Below are positions 1 through 6,855 of a stretch of DNA of 15,158 nt, piece after piece. The notes beneath the pieces are model-generated. The model had not been told where the DNA came from and did not search any database. It saw only the letters and a program-made list of their open reading frames with translations. Source of the DNA: an uncultured Ruminococcus sp. (GTDB lineage Bacteria; Bacillota; Clostridia; Oscillospirales; Ruminococcaceae); contig USEH01000029.1 in the NCBI GenBank assembly GCA_900553675.1, positions 1 to 15,158 on the forward strand, in the 5' to 3' direction. How positions within the stretch are numbered: the first letter of the stretch is position 1; each line of letters starts with the position of its first letter. The translations under genes were made by a program, and so were the position numbers.

Positions 1-1
1 C

Positions 2-31
2 GGCAAACAAAAGTACGACGATTACAAATGA
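2..31 (+). CDS. possible C-terminal end of a gene entering from the left edge
   Basis: Frame 2 reads GKQKYDDYK and then a TGA stop at 29-31, directly before the hairpin-rich element. A hydrophilic, lysine-rich end followed by a terminator-like hairpin is what the 3' end of a plus-strand gene would look like. Only nine codons are visible, so no function can be given. The same bases could instead belong to the repeat element that follows, and the opposite strand is also open here, so the call is weak. Confidence 0.25.
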   Translation, partial: GKQKYDDYK

Positions 32-42
32 TATGCCGCCGT

Positions 43-173
43 CTCCCCGCAGGGAGCGAAATCCCCAGCGCAAGCAAAGCGCAGGAGAGGAAGGCAAAAC
101 AGTCCGGTGGACTGTTTTTTCGTGGGGAAACCACCGTAAGGGGTTTCCCTATGGACGCGCAAAGCGCGTCCAT
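43..173. repeat. multi-hairpin intergenic element
   Basis: Four inverted repeats follow one another with little space between them. They are CTCCC/GGGAG (43-47 with 52-56), a perfect 10-bp stem AAAACAGTCC/GGACTGTTTT (96-105 with 109-118), GGGAAACC/GGTTTCCC (125-132 with 142-149), and a perfect 10-bp stem ATGGACGCGC/GCGCGTCCAT (151-160 with 164-173). The dense, perfect stems with 3-nt loops look like a non-coding repetitive extragenic element rather than a gene. No second copy lies in this window, so repetitiveness is an inference. It sits between a possible plus-strand gene end and the minus-strand nucleosidase gene. Confidence 0.55.
96..120 (+). terminator. terminator-like hairpin with T tract inside the multi-hairpin element
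   Basis: A perfect 10-bp stem (96-105 with 109-118, loop GGT) ends in a run of six T at 115-120, which is the usual form of an intrinsic terminator on the plus strand. Because the stem begins with AAAA, the mirror-image hairpin also gives a short U tract on the minus strand, so it could act in both directions. It would serve the possible gene ending at 31 and, from the other side, the run ending at 255. Confidence 0.5.
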
Positions 174-203
174 TACTGCACAAAGTAGTAGTTCAATTCA
201 CTC

Positions 204-244
204 CTATAAGTATAATTCATATAATATTATACATATAGTTATAG
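204..244. repeat. AT-rich nested inverted repeat
   Basis: CTATAAGTATA at 204-214 is an inverted match, with one mismatch, to TATAGTTATAG at 234-244. The perfect 12-nt palindrome TATAATATTATA lies between them at 220-231. The plus-strand hairpin is followed by CTTTT. It lies just past the stop codon of the minus-strand nucleosidase gene and could be a weak transcription end or simply AT-rich spacer; no protein-coding signal was seen. Confidence 0.35.
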
Positions 245-254
245 CTTTTCTGCC

Positions 255-935
255 TCAAATCCTCTCAATAACCGCCATCATAGTCCTTACGCACACCCTT
301 GCCGACTCGCAAGCCATCTTAGCAAATTCCTCCGCACCGCCGGATACGCTGTCCGAAACAGCCTTGATAAGCAGCGCCGGCACTCCGCAGCGGTTTGCGG
401 TAAGAAGTATTCCGGCAGACTCCATCTCGCAAATAGAAGCCCCGAATTTTTCATGAAGCTCTGCCTTCTTATCGGGGTCGGCAACAAACTTGTCAGCCGA
501 GGCGCATATAACCCTTTCAAGCTGAGGCATAACACTGACAGCAAGCTCAATCAGCTTTGGGTCGGCGGGAATATATATATCCGGAAGGTCTAAATACCTG
601 CCCTGCTCGGTGCCGTCTATTGCGGAGGTGTCGTAATCATAATGAACCGTTTTTTCCACAACACAGGTGCGGCATAGCGACATTTCGGGCGTAAGCCCTC
701 CGCATATTCCGAAGTTTACAATAAGCTCCGCACCGTATTTGGATATCAAAAGCTGAGTGGCGGCGGAGGCGTAAATCTCGCCCGCTCCGCTTTTGGCAAC
801 GTATAAATCATTCCCGCTCACATTGTATCTGCGGATATCAAAGCCGTCTGCCGTAATCGTCTCTATAGGCTCGCCCATCTCGGTCAGCATGGCGTTTATC
901 TCGTCCATAACCGCAACTATCATTCCTATTTTCAT
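255..935 (-). CDS. nucleosidase of the MTA/SAH nucleosidase (PNP/UDP phosphorylase) family
   Basis: The 226-aa protein matches the usual length of 5'-methylthioadenosine/S-adenosylhomocysteine nucleosidases (about 230 aa). These hydrolyse MTA or SAH to adenine and a thioribose product and so recycle by-products of SAM-dependent reactions in the cytoplasm. The N-terminus MKIGMIVAVMDE puts a glutamate at residue 12, the position of the family catalytic-base region. NFGICGG (74-80) corresponds to the family N-x-G-x-A/C-G-G loop. ASADKF (145-150), CEMES (169-173) and AVSDSVSGG (192-200, with the expected catalytic Asp195) follow in family order. The ATG at 935 has AAGGAAG upstream. It is the last gene of the leftward run, 38 nt after a GNAT gene. 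Substrate preference within the family (MTA, SAH, futalosine or another nucleoside) cannot be fixed from sequence alone. Confidence 0.82.
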   Translation of the reverse strand: MKIGMIVAVMDEINAMLTEMGEPIETITADGFDIRRYNVSGNDLYVAKSGAGEIYASAATQLLISKYGAELIVNFGICGGLTPEMSLCRTCVVEKTVHYDYDTSAIDGTEQGRYLDLPDIYIPADPKLIELAVSVMPQLERVICASADKFVADPDKKAELHEKFGASICEMESAGILLTANRCGVPALLIKAVSDSVSGGAEEFAKMACESARVCVRTMMAVIERI

Positions 936-973
936 GTTTTATTCTTCCTTTCTTTTTGTGATGATTCCGCTAA

Positions 974-1444
974 TCAGTCCAGCACCGTTTCCATGGTAGT
1001 TTTCTGGATTCCCATGCCCATCCTCTCGTAAAACGCCCTTGCGGCGGCGTTGCCCTCCCATACGTTCAGGGTGATATTGTGGCATCCGATAGACTTGGCA
1101 TACGCCTTGACATGCTCAAACAGCGACGAAGCGATATGCCTGCCCCTCCAGCTCTCATCAACGCAGATGTCGTCTATGTATATCGACTTGAAGGGCTGCG
1201 TATTGTCCTGCCCGATGGTGCTTTTAAGCTGACAGAAGGCGTAGCCGCGCGCCAGATCCTGTTCGTCCGTCCAGACGAATATCGGGGTGTTGTCGGCATT
1301 GATGATGTCCGTAAGCTCGGAATCGGTGTATTTTTTGGTGTTAGGCTTAAACAAATCGGGGCGGATGTTATAATGCACCATCAGCACCTGCTCTAAAAGT
1401 GAATTTATCTGCGGGATGTCCGCAACTGTTGCTTTTCTTATCAT
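974..1444 (-). CDS. GNAT family N-acetyltransferase (first of three)
   Basis: This 156-aa single-domain protein has the Gcn5-related acetyltransferase layout. The N-terminus (MIRKATVADIPQI) is the typical first strand and helix. The acetyl-CoA pyrophosphate loop lies at about 95-113 (VDESWRGRHIASSLFEHV, with Arg100-Gly101-Arg102 and Ala105). The motif B region NVWEGNAAARAFYERMGM is at 127-144. It should transfer acetyl from acetyl-CoA to an amine, but the acceptor is unknown. Its ATG (1442-1444) overlaps the TGA of the preceding GNAT gene in the arrangement ATGA, which suggests translational coupling. A GGGAAG lies upstream inside that gene. Confidence 0.85.
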   Translation of the reverse strand: MIRKATVADIPQINSLLEQVLMVHYNIRPDLFKPNTKKYTDSELTDIINADNTPIFVWTDEQDLARGYAFCQLKSTIGQDNTQPFKSIYIDDICVDESWRGRHIASSLFEHVKAYAKSIGCHNITLNVWEGNAAARAFYERMGMGIQKTTMETVLD

Positions 1445-2007
1445 ATTCTTGAATCTTCCCAGTCCTTTCTGTATAGAATGTTGACCTGCGTATCCTCGAC
1501 GGTTCCCATGCGGGTCTGATACTTTATGGTGGAATAGTGCTTAAAGCCGCACTTTTCCTGAACTCTGGCAGATTGACGATTTCTTACGAAATATCCGCAG
1601 AAGATAGCGTCAGCCCCCAGATCCTCAAACAGATATCGTATAACCTCGCCGACAGCCTCGGGCATAAGTCCATTGCCCCAGTAGTCTTTTGAAAGGACAT
1701 AGCCGATTTCGCGGCATTTAAGCCCTGAAAACTCAGGAAATTCAGCCTCGTCGTACTTTTCAATGCCCAGCGAGCCGATTACCTTGCCCTCGTGCTCCAA
1801 GGCAAAGACCTTCTTTCCGCTGATAAAGCTTTCAAGAATCCCGCGGGATATATCAATGCTTTCGTGCGGAGCCCATCCTGCCATCTGACCCACTCCGTCA
1901 ACACGGGCGTATTCGTAGAAGTCCTCCAAGTCGGACATCCTCCACGGGCGAAGAAGCAGACGGTCGGTTTTCAGCGTTACTTGGGTTATATCTATTGGAA
2001 TGTTCAT
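1441..2007 (-). CDS. GNAT family acetyltransferase, RimJ/RimL type (second of three)
   Basis: This 188-aa protein belongs to the RimJ/RimL-like branch of the GNAT superfamily. It opens with the characteristic LKTDRLLLRPWRMSDLEDF (12-30). The acetyl-CoA loop is at 100-118 (EIGYVLSKDYWGNGLMPEA), and NRQSARVQEKCGF (143-155) is the signature of motif B in this group. Members acetylate N-terminal alpha-amines of ribosomal proteins, antibiotics or small amines, and which applies here is not visible. A strong AGGAGG lies 7 nt before the ATG (2015-2020). The stop overlaps the start of the next GNAT gene by four bases. Confidence 0.85.
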   Translation of the reverse strand: MNIPIDITQVTLKTDRLLLRPWRMSDLEDFYEYARVDGVGQMAGWAPHESIDISRGILESFISGKKVFALEHEGKVIGSLGIEKYDEAEFPEFSGLKCREIGYVLSKDYWGNGLMPEAVGEVIRYLFEDLGADAIFCGYFVRNRQSARVQEKCGFKHYSTIKYQTRMGTVEDTQVNILYRKDWEDSRI

Positions 2008-2052
2008 AAATTACCCTCCTATCAGTTTCTGTGATTGAATAAAAGTGTCGGT

Positions 2053-2514
2053 CTACCTTATCGACATTATATAAATCTGACAAGGATTCCATTCATCCCA
2101 TAGCGTCGGAAAGACCTCTAATTCCTTGAATCCCAGTGACAGATAGAACAAATTGGTATCGTCATACTCCTTATACCTTCCCATCTGCACCGTTTTTACC
2201 TGAATAAATGAGTATCCCAGCCGGACAGCTTCGCGCCTTGCCTCTTCAAAAAGCGATCTTCCCACGCCTTTTCTGTGATGGTCTTTGACAACTCCCATCA
2301 CCGCAAGCTCGACGGTTTCCTTTCCGGTCTGCTTTAAGTACAAAAAGCCTATGGGATTGTCATCCTCAAAGGCGCAGAAAAACGGCTTTCCTGCGCTTTC
2401 GCGGATGTATTCCTCACGCGCGGAATCTATCCCGAACCATTCCGGCAGAGCTTCCAAGATTTCTCTTGATATATTAAGCTTTTGATTGTCGTCGGTTATT
2501 TGTTTTATATTCAT
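2053..2514 (-). CDS. GNAT family N-acetyltransferase (third of three)
   Basis: This is a 153-aa GNAT protein. The acetyl-CoA binding loop is at 76-90 (VKDHHRKGVGRSLFE, with the classical R/Q-x-x-G-x-G spacing at Arg81, Gly83 and Gly85 to Gly/Arg86). A motif B-like YDDTNLFYLSLGF lies at 117-129. The N-terminal helix EILEALPEWFGIDSAREEYI is typical of a clostridial subgroup without an assigned substrate. An AAGGGGA Shine-Dalgarno lies about 7 nt before the ATG. It starts 24 nt after the EamA gene and is followed 45 nt later by the second GNAT gene. The three GNATs differ clearly from each other, so this is not a recent tandem duplication. Confidence 0.85.
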   Translation of the reverse strand: MNIKQITDDNQKLNISREILEALPEWFGIDSAREEYIRESAGKPFFCAFEDDNPIGFLYLKQTGKETVELAVMGVVKDHHRKGVGRSLFEEARREAVRLGYSFIQVKTVQMGRYKEYDDTNLFYLSLGFKELEVFPTLWDEWNPCQIYIMSIR

Positions 2515-2538
2515 GTAAAGTCCCCTTTTAATGCGTTA

Positions 2539-3432
2539 TCAGCCCGACTCTTTGCCCGCAACGGTATCCTTAACAACAAACACCGTTCCGGCAATCATGA
2601 TGATCAAAGCGGCGAAATAAACCACGGTCAGCTTCTCGCCGAGAATCACGAAGGAAAGAAACGCTCCCACAAACGGCGCAACGGCATAGTATGCACTGGT
2701 TTTTGCCGCTCCCAAATCTCTCTGCGCGCGGATATACAGGAAAATGCTCATGCCGTATGCAACAAATCCCAACAGCATAGCCGGAAGAATATAGCGTATC
2801 TCCGGAAGCTTTTCGCCGGAAATAAGTGCAATCACAAAAGCTCCTCCGCCCGAAAAGATTCCTTTAAGAACAACTATTTCATATGTGCTTTTATCCGAGA
2901 TGCTGCGGGTACAGTTGTTTTCCAATCCCCAGCAGGCGGTCGCTAAAAGCACCAGAACTGAACCGTAGGAAAACCGGAAGCTTCCCGCTCCTTCAAACGA
3001 AAGAAGTATGCTTGATAATGTAATCATGCCGATAGCCGCCCAAAGCCGCTTGCTTACGGCTTCCTTGAAAGCAAGACAGGCAATAAGCGTAGTCGCCACG
3101 ATCTCAAAGTTGCCGAGCAAAGAAGCGTTTGCGGCTGTACCGTATTTTATGCCGAGCATTAAAAAGATCGGCGCAAGGATGTCAAGCACAATCATTCCTA
3201 TTGTATATGGCAGATCCTTTTTTGTAAGGCGCTCCGCCCTGTCCTCGTTATGCCAGTGGAACAGATACATAATTCCAACGCCGACTCCCGCACCGAGGTA
3301 TAAAAATGCCGCCATGAACGTTGCGGGGACATTATTTAAAAGCAGCTTTGAAAGCGGAGTGTTTATGGCATAAAATGCAGCCGCCAAAAGCGCAAATATT
3401 ATTGAAATGTGTTTTGATTTCGTTGTTATCAC
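2539..3432 (-). CDS. EamA/DMT-family transporter
   Basis: This 297-aa very hydrophobic protein has about ten predicted membrane segments and the two EamA repeats of the drug/metabolite transporter superfamily. The first repeat runs from about residue 10 to 145 and the second from about 155 to 290. Typical landmarks are ISIIFALLAAAFYAINTPLSK at the start, the SLLGNFEIVATTLIA helix, and LGAAKTSAYYAVAPFVGAF plus ILGEKLT in the second repeat. Members export amino acids, metabolites or drugs; the substrate here cannot be read off. The start is GTG at 3432 and no convincing Shine-Dalgarno precedes it, so the exact start is uncertain, although no in-frame ATG exists near the N-terminus. It lies between the methyltransferase remnant and the GNAT trio. 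Confidence 0.88.
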   Translation of the reverse strand: MITTKSKHISIIFALLAAAFYAINTPLSKLLLNNVPATFMAAFLYLGAGVGVGIMYLFHWHNEDRAERLTKKDLPYTIGMIVLDILAPIFLMLGIKYGTAANASLLGNFEIVATTLIACLAFKEAVSKRLWAAIGMITLSSILLSFEGAGSFRFSYGSVLVLLATACWGLENNCTRSISDKSTYEIVVLKGIFSGGGAFVIALISGEKLPEIRYILPAMLLGFVAYGMSIFLYIRAQRDLGAAKTSAYYAVAPFVGAFLSFVILGEKLTVVYFAALIIMIAGTVFVVKDTVAGKESG

Positions 3433-3458
3433 CTTGATATTGATATTTTTTCTCTGAA

Positions 3459-3491
3459 AACCCCAAATTCGGTGGGTCTGAAATTCGGGTT
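3459..3491 (-). terminator. imperfect hairpin between the methyltransferase and EamA genes
   Basis: On the minus strand AACCCGAATTT pairs imperfectly (two mismatches) with AATTTGGGGTT and is followed by a short T run. The same stretch holds a direct repeat AAATTCGG at 3465-3472 and 3481-3488. It could be a weak terminator or attenuator inside the leftward run; the U tract is only four bases. Confidence 0.25.
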
Positions 3492-3504
3492 CTACATCAA
3501 ATTC

Positions 3505-4377
3505 TTACTTAACTCCCCTCATAATCATAGTTACGGACATATTAGTGTCCCACTGCTTAATGCCGTTGTCATACAGCTCAATTCTTTTGTCATACTTCGC
3601 ATTGATTATTCCGATTAATTCCTTTATTTCGCGATCACTCACAACACCTGCGTCGATCTGCGCCAAGCTTGCAGCATTATCTATCACGCACCTTCTGTCG
3701 GCATTTATCATAGCATAAGCCATTTCCTTTGGATAAATGGGGTTATCGGGAGTGAGATTTATTGTGATGTAGTCGGTAGTTACATTCTTAAAGCCAAATT
3801 TCTCCATGCACAAAGGCAGTTCCATTTCGGTTTGAGGATATGCGCATATGGCATACTTTTCATTGATATCCCTGAAATATTTATCCACCCGATTCCATAT
3901 TTCCTTTTCCAATTCCGATTCTTCATTTATGCAGTGCGCCGATAAATTGACTCCTTTTCTGGCAGACATAACTATGCAAACTCCGCCCTCTCTCAGAACG
4001 CGGTATTGTTCACCGTAAAACGCCGACGGCTCGATATGCTCCGCGACAGTGTTGGAAATCGTCACATCAAACGAGTTGCTTTCATATGGCAGCTGTGTGG
4101 CGTCTCCCTCGGCAAATTCAATCTGCGGGGCTAAGCTTTTTTGCAAAATCTATAAAATTAGAATCTCTGTCAATTCCGACTATACGAGCGGATGGATACC
4201 ATCTTGCCAAGGACTGCGCAAGCGCTCCCGGACCGCAGCCGATCTCTAATATTTCCGCTTTGCTGCGATTCCGAACGCATCGGTGTATTTGCTTTTAAAC
4301 ATATCGGCAAATCTTAAGGCTCGGGAGTCGTATAACGTTCCTGTGCTTTGTATGAATGTTGACCATATTGTGTTCAT
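3505..4377 (-). pseudogene. class I SAM-dependent methyltransferase, two compensating frameshifts
   Basis: The gene starts at ATG 4377, 7 nt after GGAGGG (4385-4390), with MNTIWSTFIQSTGTLYDSRA. It runs into a TAG at 4248-4246 after 43 codons. In another frame the reading continues with AEILEIGCGPGALAQSLARW (SAM motif I) and GIDRDSNFIDFAK. It then must switch back in the A6 run (T6 at 4137-4142) to KSLAPQIEFAEGDATQLPY (motif II), SFDVTISNTVAEHIEPSAFY (motif III/IV) and so on to the stop at 3505. One base appears missing near 4259-4261 and one extra at 4137-4142, so the outer frames agree and the restored product would be 290 aa. The family is a clostridial UbiE/Methyltransf_11-type enzyme of unknown acceptor. 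As written, only a C-terminal part from a TTG at 4146 could be made, without motif I. Sequencing error is as likely as true decay. Confidence 0.8.
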
Positions 4378-4402
4378 AAAAAATCCCTCCGCAAAATTCA
4401 AA

Positions 4403-4858
4403 TTAGCCTTTAGACATCAGCCATTTCTCAATAGCTTTGCGATTCGGTGGAGAAATATTGTCAGGCAGATTATCTGCATCAAAGAACAGCAGTTTATCAA
4501 CCTCGCCTTCCTGACATTTCAAATCTCCCGAATACTTCTTACATAAAAATACAATATCCACAATCGACACTTCGTCGCTGTTTGGATAAACATAGTGCAA
4601 ATCCATACCCGAAAAAATCCCGAATAAATTTAATTCTTCCGCAACCAGCCCCGTTTCCTCGAATAACTCTCGTTTTGCCGCTTCTTCAACCTCTTCGTCA
4701 AGCTCAACCGAGCCGCCCGCATATCCCCAGCAATGATTATCGCTCCTCAGCTGCAATAAAATACGTTCATATTCGTCTTCGATAATTACGCTCGCCCCTA
4801 CCTGCAATAAAGGTCTGTGTCCAACTTCTTTTCGCAAATCCATAATATAATTTGACAT
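4403..4858 (-). CDS. Nudix hydrolase
   Basis: The 151-aa protein carries a perfect Nudix box, G-x5-E-x7-R-E-U-x-E-E-x-G-U, at residues 49-71 (GSVELDEEVEEAAKRELFEE then TGL). This motif coordinates Mg2+ and hydrolyses a nucleoside diphosphate linked to another group. The preceding QVGASVIIEDEYERILLQLR is the standard first strands of the fold. Substrate is unknown; candidates are oxidised dNTPs, ADP-ribose or CDP compounds. The start is set at ATG 4858 because GGAG (4867-4870) lies 8 nt upstream. A longer reading from GTG 4897 exists but would place that site inside the coding region. It is followed 25 nt later by the methyltransferase gene. Confidence 0.9.
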   Translation of the reverse strand: MSNYIMDLRKEVGHRPLLQVGASVIIEDEYERILLQLRSDNHCWGYAGGSVELDEEVEEAAKRELFEETGLVAEELNLFGIFSGMDLHYVYPNSDEVSIVDIVFLCKKYSGDLKCQEGEVDKLLFFDADNLPDNISPPNRKAIEKWLMSKG

Positions 4859-4924
4859 TTTATTCTCTCCGTTTAATTCTAATTTTTCTTGCTCCACAGA
4901 CGATGTAAAGTATCCATCCGCACC

Positions 4925-5479
4925 TTACCTGATACTCCAAAGATAAAAGTCAATCTTTTTTACCGGCGAAATCCAAGTATAATCCGGCAACAATCTATCA
5001 AACATACAAAGACATTCATGTGAACTCTCAGTTTTCAAAAAAACATCATACCATTTGCAAATGCTGCCATAAAGGTCTTTTATTTTATTTAGTCGTTGAG
5101 GGTCTGACAGCTTCGGAAGGCTAAGCCCAAGGTTTTCGACAACATACTTATCCCAAATGGGCATTTCAGATCTGACAGTCGCCAGCATTTTACTGGCAAA
5201 TGACGCTTCAATATTTCCGGTCTGCCTGTATAGCTCATCAATGATAAATTCAAAAGTGACCTGCCTATCGCCCTTCACCGATTCAAATAATCTATAATAT
5301 TTTCCCCGCCATTCGGCGTTTCTCCGTACTTTGTAATAGCCATTGAATGTCCGCTGAAAATCAGCGTCTATTGAAACATCTGTATTCCAAACTGCTTTCA
5401 TTATCGCCAAATATGTATCAAGCCCCATATTGGCTGCAAGTACATTTTGAATTACTGATGTGGGATTTATTGTTTTCAC
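4925..5479 (-). CDS. uncharacterised 184-aa protein
   Basis: I do not recognise a named domain. The protein is soluble, with no signal peptide and no membrane segment. It is rich in Trp, Tyr and Arg, and appears mostly helical, with clusters such as FNGYYKVRRNAEWRGKYYRL (45-64), FIIDELYRQTGNIEASFASK (78-97) and SEMPIWDKYVVENLGL (104-119), ending KKIDFYLWSIR. The aromatic and basic patches would suit nucleic acid or nucleotide binding, but that is only a guess. The start is GTG at 5479 with AAAGGAATG upstream on the minus strand; no in-frame ATG lies close by. It sits between the rRNA methyltransferase and the Nudix gene and is probably co-transcribed with them. I judge it a real gene because it is open over 184 codons, has a ribosome site and fits the gene spacing. 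Confidence 0.65.
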   Translation of the reverse strand: MKTINPTSVIQNVLAANMGLDTYLAIMKAVWNTDVSIDADFQRTFNGYYKVRRNAEWRGKYYRLFESVKGDRQVTFEFIIDELYRQTGNIEASFASKMLATVRSEMPIWDKYVVENLGLSLPKLSDPQRLNKIKDLYGSICKWYDVFLKTESSHECLCMFDRLLPDYTWISPVKKIDFYLWSIR

Positions 5480-5550
5480 AATATTTCATTCCTTTCTTTG
5501 CCTATTTGACATCCCCGCGCGATGCTCTATTAATCTATAATCAGACCGAT

Positions 5551-6714
5551 TCATGAGAGCTTTGACATCAACACGATACACTCCACATGCCCTGTAAACG
5601 GAAACATATCCACCGGCTGAATCCTTTTAACCTTGTACCCCGCCTTAACCAGTACGCCCAGATCCCTTGCCTGAGTTTCGGGATTGCAGGAAACATAAAC
5701 TATCCTTTCCGGCGAAAGCTTAACAAGCGAATCAAGAGCCTTTTTATCGCAGCCCGCCCTTGCAGGGTCTAAAAACGCAGCGTCTGCGGACTCGCCCGCA
5801 CTTAACATCTCGCACAAAAACTCGCTGGTGTCCATGCTGACAAACTGCGCGTTTGTAATTTTGTTAAGGCGAGCGTTTTTGATGGCGTCCTTTACTGCGG
5901 CGGAGTTGGACTCCACGCCTATAACCTCACCGCAGTGCTTTGAGGCTATCAGCCCGATGGTGCCTATGCCGCAGTAGCAGTCTAAAACGCGGTCGCTCTT
6001 TTTAAGCTTTGCCATCTCCACTGCCAGCGAATAGAGCTTTTCGGTCTGAACCGGGTTTACCTGATAAAACGACTTTGAGGATATCAGAAATTTAAGACCC
6101 ATCAGCTCATCTGTTATCCTGCCGTTTCCGAAAAGCGGCTTTTCGTGCTCTCCCAACAGGATTTTGCCGTCGGTTCCCGCAATGTTCTGCACAACCGTTT
6201 TTATTTCGGAGTGGAGCGACACAAGCTCTTTAGCAAGCTCTGCGCCCTTCGGGAAAATCGGCGAAGCTGTCGCGATGGTAAGCATATACTCCCCTGTTTT
6301 CGCCGCCTTGCGGACGGTTGCAAACTTAATGCTTCCCCTGTGGGATATCTCGTCGTAGGGCAGCGCCTTGTATTTGGGCATCAGCCTGCGCAGATCCTTT
6401 ATTATCTGCCCCGAAAGCCTGTCTTCAAGCAGGCAGTCGTCAGTCGGAACCACCGCGCCGGTTGTGGACTGATATATCCCCGATATGATTCGCTTGTTGG
6501 GGTATCTCAGCCTGAAAGCCCTTGTCGACTTGTTGCGGTAGCGCAAGGGCTGTGCCATGCCGATAATCTCATCTACATAACCGTATCTTCCCAAAAGCTT
6601 TATCACCTTTGACTGCTTATACTTAAGCTGTTCGGGATATTCAAGATTCATCAGCTGACAGCCGGAGCATTTTTTATGTATTTCACAGACCTTTTCGTTG
6701 CGGTTATCTGACAT
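5551..6714 (-). CDS. rlmD: 23S rRNA (uracil-C5)-methyltransferase, RlmD/RlmCD (TrmA) family, without TRAM domain
   Basis: The 387-aa enzyme is a SAM-dependent RNA m5U methyltransferase. Four cysteines suited to a [4Fe-4S] cluster are Cys10, Cys16 and Cys19 (C-x5-C-x2-C) plus Cys94. The FYQVNPVQTEKLY segment is at 216-228 and SAM motif I VLDCYCGIGTIGL at 243-255. The LDPARAG loop (315-321) and the catalytic cysteine in VSCNP (Cys343) follow, with HVECIVLM and its Glu378 base near the end. E. coli RlmD has about 430 aa because of an N-terminal TRAM domain. Here the cysteine cluster begins at residue 10, and an in-frame TAG 24 nt before the ATG (6736-6738) rules out a longer form. AAAGGAATG lies upstream and a good promoter at 6755-6783. 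Whether it modifies U747, U1939 or both cannot be told from the sequence. Confidence 0.87.
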   Translation of the reverse strand: MSDNRNEKVCEIHKKCSGCQLMNLEYPEQLKYKQSKVIKLLGRYGYVDEIIGMAQPLRYRNKSTRAFRLRYPNKRIISGIYQSTTGAVVPTDDCLLEDRLSGQIIKDLRRLMPKYKALPYDEISHRGSIKFATVRKAAKTGEYMLTIATASPIFPKGAELAKELVSLHSEIKTVVQNIAGTDGKILLGEHEKPLFGNGRITDELMGLKFLISSKSFYQVNPVQTEKLYSLAVEMAKLKKSDRVLDCYCGIGTIGLIASKHCGEVIGVESNSAAVKDAIKNARLNKITNAQFVSMDTSEFLCEMLSAGESADAAFLDPARAGCDKKALDSLVKLSPERIVYVSCNPETQARDLGVLVKAGYKVKRIQPVDMFPFTGHVECIVLMSKLS

Positions 6715-6754
6715 TTTTAAGACATTCCTTTCGCTCTAATCAAACAATACCACT

Positions 6755-6783
6755 ATTGTAGCATAATACAGAGTGAATAACAA
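6755..6783 (-). promoter_or_regulatory. extended -10 promoter reading left into the rRNA methyltransferase gene
   Basis: On the minus strand TTGTTA (6778-6783) and TACAAT (6755-6760) are separated by exactly 17 nt. A TG one base before the -10 gives the extended form TGCTACAAT. It ends about 40 nt before the ATG at 6714 and would be the start of the leftward run. Confidence 0.65.
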
Positions 6784-6855
6784 GCGGAAGAAATAAAAAT
6801 CCTTGCGCAAAACATAAAAAACTCCGTAAAACTTCATAATTTCGACACAATTATC

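Noticed and set aside
28..456. 142-codon open frame on the plus strand at the left edge
   Set aside because: It runs through the hairpin element and then antisense to the nucleosidase gene, has no ribosome site, and its product looks random.
3465..3488. Short direct repeat AAATTCGG considered as target-site duplication of an insertion
   Set aside because: Only 16 nt lie from start to start, so nothing of transposon size is between the copies.
4137..4150. Slippery heptamer A AAA AAG in the middle frame of the methyltransferase gene, as for programmed -1 frameshifting
   Set aside because: A -1 shift there leads at once to GCT TAG. Joining the downstream frame needs +1 (loss of one A), and an earlier frameshift would still block the gene.
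4859..4897. GTG start that would lengthen the Nudix protein by 13 residues
   Set aside because: The Shine-Dalgarno GGAG at 4867-4870 fits ATG 4858, and the extra residues are low-complexity.
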